DNA of 64,000 nt from positions 124,001 to 188,000 of the forward strand of contig CAXXUZ010000003.1 of assembly GCA_963667605.2 (NCBI GenBank), in the 5' to 3' direction. The notes beneath the pieces were generated by a model that made no database searches, was not told where the DNA came from, and worked only from the letters and a program-made list of their open reading frames with translations. This document shows positions 29,193 through 38,137 of this stretch, piece by piece. This stretch comes from JADLGL01 sp963667605. GTDB taxonomy: Bacteria > Pseudomonadota > Alphaproteobacteria > Rhizobiales > Kaistiaceae. The position numbers were made by a program, and so were the translations under genes. Numbering within the stretch: position 1 is the stretch's first letter; every line of letters starts with the position of its first letter.

Positions 29193-30563
29193 ATGGCGGG
29201 CGACGCCCTCGAAGACACGCCGATTGAATCGCGCGATCAGCTGGTTGCCGTGCTGGAACAGGGCTCCAAGCCCCGCGACCAATGGCGGATCGGCACCGAG
29301 CATGAGAAACTCGGCTTCCGCACCAGCAATCTGGACCCGATCCCCTATGCCGGTCCAGGTGGCATTCGCCAGCTTCTGGAGGCAATGGCTGGCCTGCTCG
29401 GTTGGCAGCTCGTCGAGGAGGCGGCCCAACCCGTCGGGTTGATTGATCCGGTGGGACTCGGGGCCATTTCACTCGAGCCAGGTGGCCAATTGGAATTGTC
29501 GGGCGCCCCGGTGGAGACCATCCATCAAACCTGCCGTGAGCTGAACGCGCATCTTGCCCAGTTGCGAGAATGCGCGGCCCCTCTCGACATCTCGTTTCTC
29601 GGGATCGGTTTCTCGCCAAAGTGGACGCTCGACGAGACGCCGATGATGCCAAAACAGCGCTACCGGATTATGCGTGAATACATGCAGCGCGTTGGGACTC
29701 TCGGCCTCGACATGATGTTCCGTACCTGCTCGATCCAGGCCAATCTCGATTTCGGCGACGAGGCGGACATGCGATTGAAGATGCGTGTCGCGATCGCGCT
29801 GCAGCCCATCGCCACTGCTTTGTTCGCCAACTCGCCCTTCACCGAGGGGCGGCCGAACGGATTTCAGTCCTATCGCTCGGAGTCGTGGCGGCTGACCGAC
29901 CCGGCTCGCACTGGTATGCTGCCCTTTGTGTTCGAGCCCGGTTTCGGCTTCGAAGCTTACGTCGATTGGGCGCTCGACGTGCCACTTTATTTTGTATTGC
30001 GCGGCACTAAATACCATAATGTCGCCGGCGCTTCTTTTCGTGACCTGATCGACGGCCGGTTGGAGGCATTGCCGGGCGAGCGGGCGACGATCTCAGACTG
30101 GTACAATCATCTTTCGACGGTGTTTCCGGAGGTCCGGCTCAGGCGGTTTATCGAAATGCGCGGCGCCGACGCCGGACCATTGCAGCGCATCTGCGCCGCA
30201 CCTGCATTTTGGGTCGGGCTGTTCTATGAGCCCGACATTCTGGACGCCGCTTGGGACATGGTTCGCGACTGGTCAGCCGATGACCTTCTAGCCCTTCACG
30301 CAGCGGTGCCGAAAGTCGGATTAAAGGCGTCGGTAGCTGGCGAAGCCGTCCTGGCGGTGGCAGCGCGCGCGGTAGATCTCGCGCTTGAAGGGCTGCGTCG
30401 CCGGGCCCGCTATTCGGAAAGCGGCGCCGACGAGCGCATCTATCTCGAAACCTTGGAGGAAACGGTGGCTCGTGGCAAGACTCCCGCGGATCGATTGCTC
30501 GCTGAGTATTATGGAACCTGGAACGGCGACATTGACCAACTCTTTCGTACCCGAGCCTATTGA
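29193..30563 (+). CDS. gshA: Glutamate-cysteine ligase (proteobacterial/plant-type)
   Basis: Catalyses the first step of glutathione synthesis, ATP-dependent joining of L-glutamate and L-cysteine. At 456 aa with WRIGTEHEKLGF, GGQLELSGAP, the GIGFSPKW segment and MPKQRYRIMREYM it matches the class II (plant-type) enzyme found in alphaproteobacteria. ATG 29193 is preferred over an in-frame upstream start at 29145. It is followed by a peroxiredoxin gene, giving a thiol/redox pair. Confidence 0.93.
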   Translation: MAGDALEDTPIESRDQLVAVLEQGSKPRDQWRIGTEHEKLGFRTSNLDPIPYAGPGGIRQLLEAMAGLLGWQLVEEAAQPVGLIDPVGLGAISLEPGGQLELSGAPVETIHQTCRELNAHLAQLRECAAPLDISFLGIGFSPKWTLDETPMMPKQRYRIMREYMQRVGTLGLDMMFRTCSIQANLDFGDEADMRLKMRVAIALQPIATALFANSPFTEGRPNGFQSYRSESWRLTDPARTGMLPFVFEPGFGFEAYVDWALDVPLYFVLRGTKYHNVAGASFRDLIDGRLEALPGERATISDWYNHLSTVFPEVRLRRFIEMRGADAGPLQRICAAPAFWVGLFYEPDILDAAWDMVRDWSADDLLALHAAVPKVGLKASVAGEAVLAVAARAVDLALEGLRRRARYSESGADERIYLETLEETVARGKTPADRLLAEYYGTWNGDIDQLFRTRAY

Positions 30564-30718
30564 CCGCAGCCGAAATCGGTCATTGTATCTTGCCGCTTTC
30601 GGAGAAACCTGTCTCCGCTAAGCCGAGAGAATTCGTGGCTGCTTGCTTGTGGCCGCTCGCTCGTCGATCGATGGAGTGGGTGAGGGGAGCACGCGCGTTA
30701 GCACAGAGGAGGCGAATA

Positions 30719-31378
30719 ATGACCTTGCGCATAAGCGACACTGCCCCTGACTTCGAGGCCGAAACCACCGTCGGTCCGATCAGGTTTCACGATTGGCTCG
30801 GAGATTCGTGGGGCATACTGTTTTCTCACCCGAAGGACTTTACTCCGGTCTGCACCACCGAACTGGGGACAATGGCGCGGCTTAAGCCTGAGTTCGAGCG
30901 GCGCAACGTCAAGATACTCGGCCTTTCGGTCGATCCGGTCGACAATCACCGCCGCTGGTCGAAGGACATCGAAGAAGCGACCGGAACGGCGCCGAACTAT
31001 CCAATGATCGGTGATCCGGACCTCAAAGTCGCCAAGCTTTACGACATGCTGCCGGCTGATGCCGGCGACAGCTCCGACGGGCGCACCGCCGCGGACAACC
31101 AGACTGTCCGCACGGTCTATGTCATCGGACCCGACAAGAAGATTAAGCTGGCCCTGGCATATCCGATGTCGACCGGCCGGAATTTTGATGAGTTGCTGCG
31201 GGTGATCGACTCTCTGCAATTGACCGCGAAGCACAAAGTCGCCACGCCCGCCAATTGGCACCTCGGCGAGGATGTGATCATCATTCCAGCTGTTTCCGAT
31301 GAGGAAGCCAAAACGAGATTCCCAAAGGGGTGGCGCTCGGTGAAGCCCTATCTTCGTTACGTCGAGCAGCCAAAATAG
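30719..31378 (+). CDS. 1-Cys peroxiredoxin (Prx6-like)
   Basis: A 219-aa thiol peroxidase that reduces peroxides. The peroxidatic cysteine is in FTPVCTTELG; the C-terminal dimerisation arm (VIIIPAVSDEEAKTRFPKGW) marks the 1-Cys Prx6 subfamily. ATG 30719 follows a strong GAGGAGG ribosome-binding site. A strong hairpin terminator lies just after the stop. Confidence 0.94.
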   Translation: MTLRISDTAPDFEAETTVGPIRFHDWLGDSWGILFSHPKDFTPVCTTELGTMARLKPEFERRNVKILGLSVDPVDNHRRWSKDIEEATGTAPNYPMIGDPDLKVAKLYDMLPADAGDSSDGRTAADNQTVRTVYVIGPDKKIKLALAYPMSTGRNFDELLRVIDSLQLTAKHKVATPANWHLGEDVIIIPAVSDEEAKTRFPKGWRSVKPYLRYVEQPK

Positions 31379-31398
31379 CAGCGCGTATTGCGCTCTCG

Positions 31399-31429
31399 GC
31401 CCGCGCGCTTCCGGCGCGCGGGCTATTTT
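31399..31429 (+). terminator. Rho-independent terminator after peroxiredoxin gene
   Basis: A 10-bp GC stem GCCCGCGCGC / GCGCGCGGGC with a 5-base loop (31399-31423), followed by TATTTT. Confidence 0.85.
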
Positions 31430-31452
31430 GTCGCCGCCTTAGGTCTAGAGAG

Positions 31453-32532
31453 CTAGTGGATGGAATCTAACGCTTGATGCCCGCGTCTGACAGCGGCGAT
31501 GATTTTGTCGGGATCCTTTGTCCAGATGAAGGGCTGCGGATCGTTGTTGGTGTGTTCGAGGAAGCGGTTGATGGTGGCCTGGAGATCGACGATCGAGTGG
31601 AAGACGCCGCGCTTGAGACGTTGCTTTGCGAGCTTTGCGAAGAAACCTTCGACGGCGTTGAGCCAGGAGCAGGATGTTGGGGTGAAGTGGAAGAAAAAGC
31701 GCGGATGGCACGTAAGCCACCCGCGGACCTTGGGATGCTTGTGGGCGGCGTAGTTGTCGAGGATCACATGGACCAGCTTTCCCGCGGGCACGTCGGCCTC
31801 GATGGCGTTGAGGAAGCGAATGAACTCTTGGTGTCGATGGCGCTGCATGCACTGGCCGATGACACGCCCTTCGAGCACGTTCAGCGCGGCGAACAGCGTG
31901 GTCGTGCCGTGCCGCTTGTAGTCATGCGTCATCGTGCCCGCGCGTCCCGTCTTCATCGGCAGCCCGGGTTGGGTGCGGTCGAGCGCCTGGATCTGGCTCT
32001 TCTCGTCAACCGACAGGACAACGGCGTGCGCCGGCGGATCGACATAAAGGCCGACGATGTCCCGCAGCTTGGGAATGAACTCCGGGTCACGCGACAGCTT
32101 GAACTGCCGGACCCGGTGGGGCTGAAGCCCGTGCGCCCGCCAGATGCGCTGTACCGCGCTGACGCTGATGCCGACCGTCTTGGCCATCGCCGGCGCCGTC
32201 CAATGTGTCGCCTCGTGGCGCGGCGCACTCAGCGTCAGCGCGACGACGCGGTCAGCGATTTCCCGGCCGAGCGGCGGAACGCGCGAGGGTCGCGTCTTGT
32301 CCCGCAGCAACCCCTCGACACCCTCGTGCATGAAGCGCTCCTGCCAACGCCAAACCGCTGTCTTGCTCTTGCCGGTGCGGCGCATGATCTCGACCGTGCC
32401 GAGACCATCCCCGCTCAGAAGGACGATCCGTGCCCGCCACACGTGTTTCTGCCGGCTGTTCCGGTCCGCAACGACCGCTTCGAGACGAGCACGGTCGGCG
32501 GTACTCACATCGACGATGATTCCTGGCCGCAT
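31453..32532 (-). CDS. IS630-family transposase, copy 2
   Basis: Intact; the protein differs from copy 1 by one residue (H for Y in the GTMTxDYKRHG segment). DDE motifs as in copy 1. The stop TAG again lies across the element end and target (31455-31453). Confidence 0.92.
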   Translation of the reverse strand: MRPGIIVDVSTADRARLEAVVADRNSRQKHVWRARIVLLSGDGLGTVEIMRRTGKSKTAVWRWQERFMHEGVEGLLRDKTRPSRVPPLGREIADRVVALTLSAPRHEATHWTAPAMAKTVGISVSAVQRIWRAHGLQPHRVRQFKLSRDPEFIPKLRDIVGLYVDPPAHAVVLSVDEKSQIQALDRTQPGLPMKTGRAGTMTHDYKRHGTTTLFAALNVLEGRVIGQCMQRHRHQEFIRFLNAIEADVPAGKLVHVILDNYAAHKHPKVRGWLTCHPRFFFHFTPTSCSWLNAVEGFFAKLAKQRLKRGVFHSIVDLQATINRFLEHTNNDPQPFIWTKDPDKIIAAVRRGHQALDSIH

Positions 32533-32601
32533 GCGCCAGACTCGCACACGACGTGCCCGGCGAGAATCCCTCGCGGGATTCAAACGTCAAATTTTATCCA
32601 C
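31456..32601 (-). mobile_element. IS630-family insertion sequence, copy 2 (1146 bp)
   Basis: Same ends as copy 1, flanked by TA at 31454-31455 and 32602-32603 within a CTAG target. It separates the peroxiredoxin terminator from a truncated methylase fragment. The empty site would not restore a recognisable gene, so the fragment was already adjacent to the terminator before the insertion. Confidence 0.94.
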
Positions 32602-32603
32602 TA

Positions 32604-33117
32604 GACGCCTTGGCATTGTCCGACAGCAGTTTGAGAGTGATGAGTTTTACGAATTCCTCAAATCCCTTCGCCTGACTGATCTTGTCGGACTGGTGGATAT
32701 GCTGGTGACACTTCGCAAAGACATGATTCACTTCCGCAATCGACGGCTTGGAGAAGTGGATGGTTTTCTGAGTGTCGGGCTTGGAGCGGCTCTTGGAGAA
32801 AGCCATCGGCTGCAACATCTCTTTGAGCCGTCGATAGTTGGTGTTTCCCTCGACGAACTGTTTGAAGCCCAAGGCCAAAGCTGGTTGTTCCTTGCCGGGC
32901 TCGTAGATGTTGGTTTCGAGTCCGTTGGACAGCACGAAATACCTGACTGGGCCGCCGCTGGCATATGAGTTGTTGAGCGCCTCGCAGTAGCCGTCCGCTT
33001 GCTTGAAGGGCAATTGTGCTCGGCGGATAATGGTCAACGCTTCGTTGAACGCGCCGAGGCTCGCCAGCGTTTTGCCGTAAGCGGCCATGATTTCTCGGTC
33101 GTCAGGATAGTTAAGAC
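32604..33117 (-). pseudogene. Chimeric fragment: TPR protein piece joined to N-terminal piece of an HsdM/HsdR-like protein
   Basis: Read on the minus strand, the first about 30 residues (NYPDDREIMAAYGKTLASLG … EALTIIRRAQ) look like a TPR repeat of the TadD type. The following part (YFVLSNGLETNIYEPGKEQP … VFAKCHQHIHQSDKISQAKG … FVKLITLKLLSD) looks like the N-terminal region of type I restriction/methylase proteins; the CH-x-I segment is comparable to VFRRCHNYIYAN at the start of this window. A stop codon precedes the TPR part and IS630 copy 2 ends the methylase part. The join of two unrelated families in one frame indicates a rearrangement. A continuous frame from ATG 33088 exists but is unlikely to be functional. 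Confidence 0.6.
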
Positions 33118-33270
33118 CCTATCTACCGATCTTCATGTTGCAAACCGCCTAAGTGTGGAAGAAGTTTTCGAAAGAGACAGGAGTTGGGATAGAGTAGCCA
33201 ATACCGTCTAATGGGTTGAAAACCCCAGATTTTCTTCAGAAGTTCGGTATCGCTTCTTTTGGATCAGAAA

Positions 33271-33299
33271 GCATCACCGATGCGTCGGGTGTGAGAACC
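33271..33299 (+). repeat. Candidate attachment-site repeat, left copy
   Basis: Begins GCATCACCGATGCGTCGGGT and continues GTGAGAACC. It matches 42720-42748 in the same orientation with one mismatch and one offset base pair of indels. The repeats enclose the toxin-antitoxin/restriction island and its two recombinases. Confidence 0.6.
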
Positions 33300-33817
33300 A
33301 ACCGCCGAAGGGCGTCCCTATCCCGCTTCCTGACCGCTCAAATGCTCGGGCGATGAAAACCGTTGTGCAACCGGCATTTAGCCCGAGCGGCGCTTGAGCG
33401 GCAGCGCCCGCCGCGCACCTGAGGAAACAGTTCCCGAACCGCCGCGCGACTTCCAAGCGGCACTATAGGAAGCGGGAGGTAACAAATCAATGCGCGAAGA
33501 CTCGCGCACCGGCAGGGTCATGCGGTCGGCCCGCAACGTCGGCGGCGGTGCGGGCTCACACGTTACCACCGCGCAGCAGTAGTCTCCGCACTCGTTACCT
33601 CGCCACCGCGGGGATCGGTGCGCACGTTCCCGGACAGCATGCCGGTCGCCGGCCCTGACGCGATGCAGGCCGATAGCGTCAGGGCGAGCGTCACGCGCAT
33701 GCGCGGCGCGCCGGAACGCGGTGGGGCCGCGCGGGCGGGTCATTGCCGCAGCGCATCGGGCGAACCGGCAGCGACACTGGCCAGGGTCACGCCCTACGGT
33801 CGGCCGGCGAGTTGCAT

Positions 33818-33832
33818 TTACGGAGGCCGTAA
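33818..33832. promoter_or_regulatory. Inverted repeat upstream of higBA
   Basis: TTACGG-AGG-CCGTAA, a perfect 6-bp inverted repeat ending 21 bp before the higB start. HigA-type antitoxins repress their own operons through such operators. Assignment is inference. Confidence 0.5.
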
Positions 33833-33853
33833 TAGAGGTTACAGTCGGCATGC

Positions 33854-34131
33854 ATGATTCGAAGCTTCAAGGATCGGGAGACACGACGCTTCTTCGAAGG
33901 GCTGCGTGTCGCGGCGTTTCACGGTTTTGCCAATCAGGCGGCGCGCCGACTGACCCTGTTGGACAGCGCGGAGACGCTCCGTGACCTCGCCGCGTTGCCC
34001 AGCACCGGCTGGAAACCCTGCGGGGCGACCGCGCCGGTCAGCACAGCATTCGGATCAACGGGCATTAGCGCATCTGCTTCCGTTGGACCGACGACGGGCC
34101 GTGGGACGTGGAGATCGTGGATTATCACTGA
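33854..34131 (+). pseudogene. higB: HigB-type toxin (RelE/ParE superfamily), frameshifted and with a nonsense codon
   Basis: ATG 33854 begins MIRSFKDRETRRFFEG, the signature start of HigB ribosome-dependent mRNA interferases. After LRDLAALPS (about 34003) the frame slips by one; the rest (RLETLRGDRAGQHSIRINGH ... RICFRWTDDGPWDVEIVDYH) is in another frame. In that frame the conserved tryptophan of GHWRICFRW is TAG (about 34066-34068). The toxin therefore carries two independent lesions, whereas the antitoxin downstream is intact. The frame as it stands fuses with the mrr gene's frame and is not meaningful. Confidence 0.85.
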
Positions 34132-34142
34132 GGGAGTGGGAC

Positions 34143-34448
34143 ATGAACACGAAGAACGGCATGAGGCCCGTGCATCCGGGCGAAGTCCTGCGCGACGAAC
34201 TCGACGAGCTCAGGCTGTCGGCCAATGCGCTGTCGAAGGCGCTGGGCGTGCCGGTGAACCGGGTGACGATGATCCTGAACGGCCAGCGGGGCGTGAGCGC
34301 GGACACGGCGCTGCGGTTGGCGCGGTATTTCGGGACGACGCCGCAACTCTGGCTGAACCTGCAAAAGACCTGGGAACTTCGCCAAGCGGAGATCGAGGCG
34401 GGTCGCGAGATCGCCGAACGCGTGACACCTCGGCAGTCGGCGGCGTAG
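34143..34448 (+). CDS. higA: HigA-type antitoxin
   Basis: A 101-aa XRE-family antitoxin. It begins MNTKNGMRPVHPGEVLRDEL, then a helix-turn-helix (LSANALSKALGVPVNRVTMI) and the family hallmark FGTTPQLWLNLQKTWELR. It would neutralise HigB and repress the operon. Starts 11 bp after the toxin's stop and is followed by mrr 14 bp later, so it may also influence expression of the restriction genes. Confidence 0.93.
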   Translation: MNTKNGMRPVHPGEVLRDELDELRLSANALSKALGVPVNRVTMILNGQRGVSADTALRLARYFGTTPQLWLNLQKTWELRQAEIEAGREIAERVTPRQSAA

Positions 34449-34462
34449 GGGAGCAGCTGCCG

Positions 34463-35392
34463 ATGGCTGTTCCTGACTTTCAGTCGCTCATGCTTCCCGT
34501 TCTCAAGGCGCTGACAGACGGGAGCGCGCCGCCGGTCGCAGAGGTGCGCGCGCGGGTCGCCGCCGCGGAAGGGCTGACGCCCGATGACCTGTTGGAAAGG
34601 ACTCGGGGCGGCCACACGACCAGGTTGAAGGACCGGGTAAGTTGGAGCATCACTCACTTTCTATACGCTGGTCTGGTGGAAAGGGTCCACCGTGCCGTCT
34701 ATCGGATAACGCCTGAAGGCGAACGACAGCTGTCGCGGGACCCGTCCCGGGTCGACCTGAAGCTGCTGCTTGAGTATCCGGCCTATGTCGAGTGGAAGAA
34801 CCGGAAACACCGGCAATCGCCGCATATCGAGCGGCCAGGACGGCGAGACGATGAATCCGGAGAGACGCCCGAGGAGACACTGGACCGTGCCGCCGGGGAA
34901 CTGCGCACGATGCTGGAAGCCGAGATACTGGACCGGGTTCGCAACGCCGCACCGGCGCTTCTTGAACGGGTGGTCGTCGATTTGCTGATCGCGATGGGCT
35001 ATGGCGGCGGTAACGCCGCGATGGGTCGTGTGACCGGACGTTCGGGCGATGGCGGAATCGACGGCACGATTCGGGAAGACGCGCTCGGTCTGGACGAGGT
35101 CTACGTGCAGGCGAAGAAGTACGCCGATGGCAACACCGTGGGCGAAGGCGACCTGCGCAACTTTGCGGGCGCGATCGACGCTGCGGGCACGACCAAGGGC
35201 GTGTTCGTCACCACGGCCGGCTTCACGCGCGCCGCGAGGGATTACGTGGCGCGGAGCCCGAAGCGCATCGTCCTGATCGACGGCGAAGAGCTGGCGCGCC
35301 TCATGGTTCAGAATGGCGTCGGCGTGCGAACGCGAATCCATCACGAGATCAAACGGATCGACGAAGACTACTTCGATCAGGAAGCATTGTAG
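34463..35392 (+). CDS. mrr: Mrr-family restriction endonuclease
   Basis: A 309-aa protein with an N-terminal winged-helix Mrr_N domain (residues about 1-95) and a C-terminal Mrr catalytic domain with VVDLLIAMGYGG, the aspartate in GDGGIDG and the Q-x-K in VYVQAKKY, then VFVTTAGFT. Mrr enzymes are type IV nucleases that cut methylated DNA. It sits between higA and an MmeI-like methylase/nuclease with 3-bp spacing to the latter, so the three genes form an operon. ATG 34463 is preceded by a GGGGAG ribosome-binding site. Confidence 0.92.
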   Translation: MAVPDFQSLMLPVLKALTDGSAPPVAEVRARVAAAEGLTPDDLLERTRGGHTTRLKDRVSWSITHFLYAGLVERVHRAVYRITPEGERQLSRDPSRVDLKLLLEYPAYVEWKNRKHRQSPHIERPGRRDDESGETPEETLDRAAGELRTMLEAEILDRVRNAAPALLERVVVDLLIAMGYGGGNAAMGRVTGRSGDGGIDGTIREDALGLDEVYVQAKKYADGNTVGEGDLRNFAGAIDAAGTTKGVFVTTAGFTRAARDYVARSPKRIVLIDGEELARLMVQNGVGVRTRIHHEIKRIDEDYFDQEAL

Positions 35393-35395
35393 ACC

Positions 35396-38137
35396 GTGCG
35401 TCTGTCTTGGAACGAGGTACGCGGACGAGCCGCTGCCTTCGCCAAGGACTGGGCAGACGCGGCCTACGAGAAGGGCGAGACGCAGAGCTTCTACAATGCC
35501 TTCTTCGAGGTCTTCGGGGTGCGGCGGCGGAGCGTCGCGCGCTACGAAGCGCATGTCGCGAAGCTGGACAACCGCCATGGTTACATCGACCTGTTCTGGC
35601 CGGGCGTGCTGCTCGTCGAACAGAAGAGCGCCGGGCGCGACCTGAAAGCGGCCTACGAACAGGCCGGGGAGTATTTCGACGCGTTGCCCGAGCGCGACCG
35701 CCCGCGCTACATCCTGGTCAGCGACTTCCAGACCTTCGAGCTTCACGATCTGGACGAGCGTGAGGTCGTCTCCTTCGCGTTGGTGGACCTGCACGCCCAT
35801 GTCGAGGCGTTCGGCTTCATCCTCGGCGTGCAGCGCCGGACCTTCCGCGATCAGGACCCGGCGAACATCGAAGCCGCCGAACTGGTCGGTCGGCTGCACG
35901 ACGCGCTCGCGGACGCGGGGCACCGGGGGCACGATCTGGAGCGGTTCCTCGTGCGGGCCGTTTTCTGCATGTTCGCCGACGACACCGGCGTCTTCGAGCC
36001 GCGCGACATCTTCCTCGACTTCATCGAGACGCGCACCGGCGAGGATGGAGCCGATCTTGGGCCGTGGCTCGCGCAACTGTTCGAGGTGCTCGACACGCCG
36101 GAGAACCAACGCCCCGCAACCCTCGATGAGGACCTGGCGCGGTTTCCCTATGTCAACGGCGACCTCTTCAAGGGGCACCTGCGGACGTTCTCGTTCGACG
36201 CGGCGATGCGTGGGGCGCTGCTGGACGCCTGCCGCTTCGACTGGTCGAAACTCTCGCCCGCTATCTTCGGTGCGCTGTTCCAGTCGGTGATGGATCCGGT
36301 GGAACGCCGGGCGCAGGGAGCGCACTACACGACCGAGAAGAATATCCTCAAGGTGATCGAGCCGCTGTTCATGGACGACCTGCGCGCCGAATTCGAGCGG
36401 CTAAAGGCGCGCAAGGATCGCCGCCGTGTTGCGGAGCTTCGGAGATTTCAGCAGAAGCTCGGGCGGATGACGTTCTTCGATCCGGCCTGCGGCTGCGGCA
36501 ACTTCCTCATCATCGCCTACCGGGAACTTCGGGAGCTTGAAATCGAAGCATTGAAAGGAATACACCCGAAGTCGCAGGACGGCAGGCAGATGGACGCTTT
36601 GGCATCGGACCTGTCGCGGGTGGACGTGGACCAGTTCTACGGGATCGAGCTTGGCGAGTTCCCGGCCCGCATCGCGGAGACCGCGCTGTGGATGATGGAC
36701 CACATCATGAACAACCGGCTGAGCCTTGAGTTCGGCCTGACCTATGCCCGAATCCCGCTTGAGAAGTCGCCGCACATCGTCCATGGCGACGCGCTGGAAG
36801 CCGACTGGTCCGAATTGCTGCGGCCCGGCGATTGCTCGTTCGTCTTCGGCAACCCGCCCTTCGTGGGGGCGAAGTTCCAGACGGGGGACCAGCGCGCACA
36901 GGTTCGGGGCATCGCGGCGCTCGGCAAGAGCGGCGGCACGCTCGATTACGTCGCCGCGTGGTTCATCAAGGCGGGAGAGTACGTGAAGGGCAGCGATGCC
37001 CGGATCGGCTTCGTCGCGACGAATTCGATCACGCAGGGCGAGCAGGTCGCGCAACTCTGGCCGGTCCTGTTAGAGCGCTGCAAGCTGGAGATCGCGTTCG
37101 CGCACCGCACGTTCGCGTGGGGATCGGACGCGCGCGGCAAGGCGCACGTGCATGTCGTCATTCTCGGTCTCAACCGGCGCGAGGCCGCGCGACCGGAGAA
37201 GCGCCTGTTCAGCTATCCCGATATCAACGGCGAACCGGAGGAAAGCCGCCACGCCGCGCTGTCGCCCTACCTGTTCGATGCTGGCGGGCTGTCCGACCCG
37301 CATCTGGTGGTGCGGGAAGAAAGCGCACCGATTAACGGCATGGGCAGGCTGATCAGCGGAAGCCAGCCTATCGATGACGGCGAGTACATCTTCAACACTG
37401 AGGAACGCGCCGAACTGTTGGAAATCGAGCCGGAGGCCGCGCGATTTCTTCGCCCCTATGTTGGTGCTCGCGAATACCTGCAAGGCGGAGAGCGCTGGAT
37501 TCTGGCGTTGCAGGAGGCATCGCCGACGACGTTGAAGATTCTTCCTCGTGTGCGGGAGCGCATGGCGGCGGTCCGCCGTTTTCGGGCCAAGAGCAAGCGC
37601 AAGAGCACGTTGGCAATTTCCGATTATCCGACGCGATATAATGTCGAGGTCATCCCCTCCGCGCCGTTCCTTGTGTTCCCGAAGGTGAGTTCGGAACGAC
37701 GGGAATATGTGCCCATCGGCTGGCTGGAGCCGCCGACCATCCCGAGCGATCTGGTCTTCGTGCTCCAGAACGCGGCCCTCGCGGACTTCGCACTGCTGAC
37801 CTCGACGATGCACATGGCGTGGCTGCGGCATTTCGGGGGACGGCTCAAGAGCGACTACCGCTATTCCATCGGCCTCGTCTACAACACCTTCCCGATCACG
37901 CCCACGGGCGCGGACCTGTTCAAGCTGGAACCGCTGGGTCAGGCAGTGCTCGATGCTCGCGCCGCTCTTCCGAACGCCACGCTCGCCGATCTCTACGATC
38001 CCGACCTGATGCCCCCAAACCTGCGCAGGGCGCATCAGGCGCTCGACCGCGCGGTGGACCGGCTTTACCGGCGCACTGGCTTCAGCTCAGAGCGCGAGCG
38101 TGTCGAGCATCTGTTCATGCTAGTGGATGGAATCTAA
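35396..38137 (+). CDS. MmeI-like bifunctional restriction/N6-adenine methyltransferase, C-terminus clipped by IS630
   Basis: A 913-aa single-chain type IIL/IIG-style enzyme. N-terminal nuclease: GYIDLFWPGVLLVEQKSAG gives the D-x(n)-EXK motif near residues 63-77. A helical spacer follows, then the methylase with GAHYTTEKNILKVIEPLF, the SAM motif FFDPACGCGNFL and the catalytic FGNPPF, a target-recognition region and a C-terminal domain (YSIGLVYNTFPITP). Such proteins cut and methylate DNA with one specificity. It starts at GTG 35396. IS630 copy 3 replaces the last residues: after EHLFML the present frame adds only VDGI. Removing the element restores a 24-codon basic tail ending at 39342. Activity may survive because only the extreme tail changed. 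Confidence 0.9.
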   Translation: MRLSWNEVRGRAAAFAKDWADAAYEKGETQSFYNAFFEVFGVRRRSVARYEAHVAKLDNRHGYIDLFWPGVLLVEQKSAGRDLKAAYEQAGEYFDALPERDRPRYILVSDFQTFELHDLDEREVVSFALVDLHAHVEAFGFILGVQRRTFRDQDPANIEAAELVGRLHDALADAGHRGHDLERFLVRAVFCMFADDTGVFEPRDIFLDFIETRTGEDGADLGPWLAQLFEVLDTPENQRPATLDEDLARFPYVNGDLFKGHLRTFSFDAAMRGALLDACRFDWSKLSPAIFGALFQSVMDPVERRAQGAHYTTEKNILKVIEPLFMDDLRAEFERLKARKDRRRVAELRRFQQKLGRMTFFDPACGCGNFLIIAYRELRELEIEALKGIHPKSQDGRQMDALASDLSRVDVDQFYGIELGEFPARIAETALWMMDHIMNNRLSLEFGLTYARIPLEKSPHIVHGDALEADWSELLRPGDCSFVFGNPPFVGAKFQTGDQRAQVRGIAALGKSGGTLDYVAAWFIKAGEYVKGSDARIGFVATNSITQGEQVAQLWPVLLERCKLEIAFAHRTFAWGSDARGKAHVHVVILGLNRREAARPEKRLFSYPDINGEPEESRHAALSPYLFDAGGLSDPHLVVREESAPINGMGRLISGSQPIDDGEYIFNTEERAELLEIEPEAARFLRPYVGAREYLQGGERWILALQEASPTTLKILPRVRERMAAVRRFRAKSKRKSTLAISDYPTRYNVEVIPSAPFLVFPKVSSERREYVPIGWLEPPTIPSDLVFVLQNAALADFALLTSTMHMAWLRHFGGRLKSDYRYSIGLVYNTFPITPTGADLFKLEPLGQAVLDARAALPNATLADLYDPDLMPPNLRRAHQALDRAVDRLYRRTGFSSERERVEHLFMLVDGI

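Larger units (their letters stand above)
33119..33853. other. Gene-poor stretch before the toxin-antitoxin locus
   Basis: About 735 bp without a supportable gene. It contains the left copy of a 29-bp repeat (33271-33299) and, at its right end, the promoter region and an inverted repeat upstream of higB. The region between is GC-rich with short open frames in all directions that show no family features. Confidence 0.5.

Noticed and set aside
33854..35392. A single 512-codon frame that would fuse the toxin to the Mrr nuclease
   Set aside because: The middle part is out of frame for both HigB and HigA; it arises from the higB frameshift and overlaps the intact higA.
34661..36325. A 554-codon minus-strand open frame opposite mrr and the MmeI-like gene
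   Set aside because: The plus strand encodes two recognised enzymes with catalytic motifs; the antisense frame is a composition artefact.
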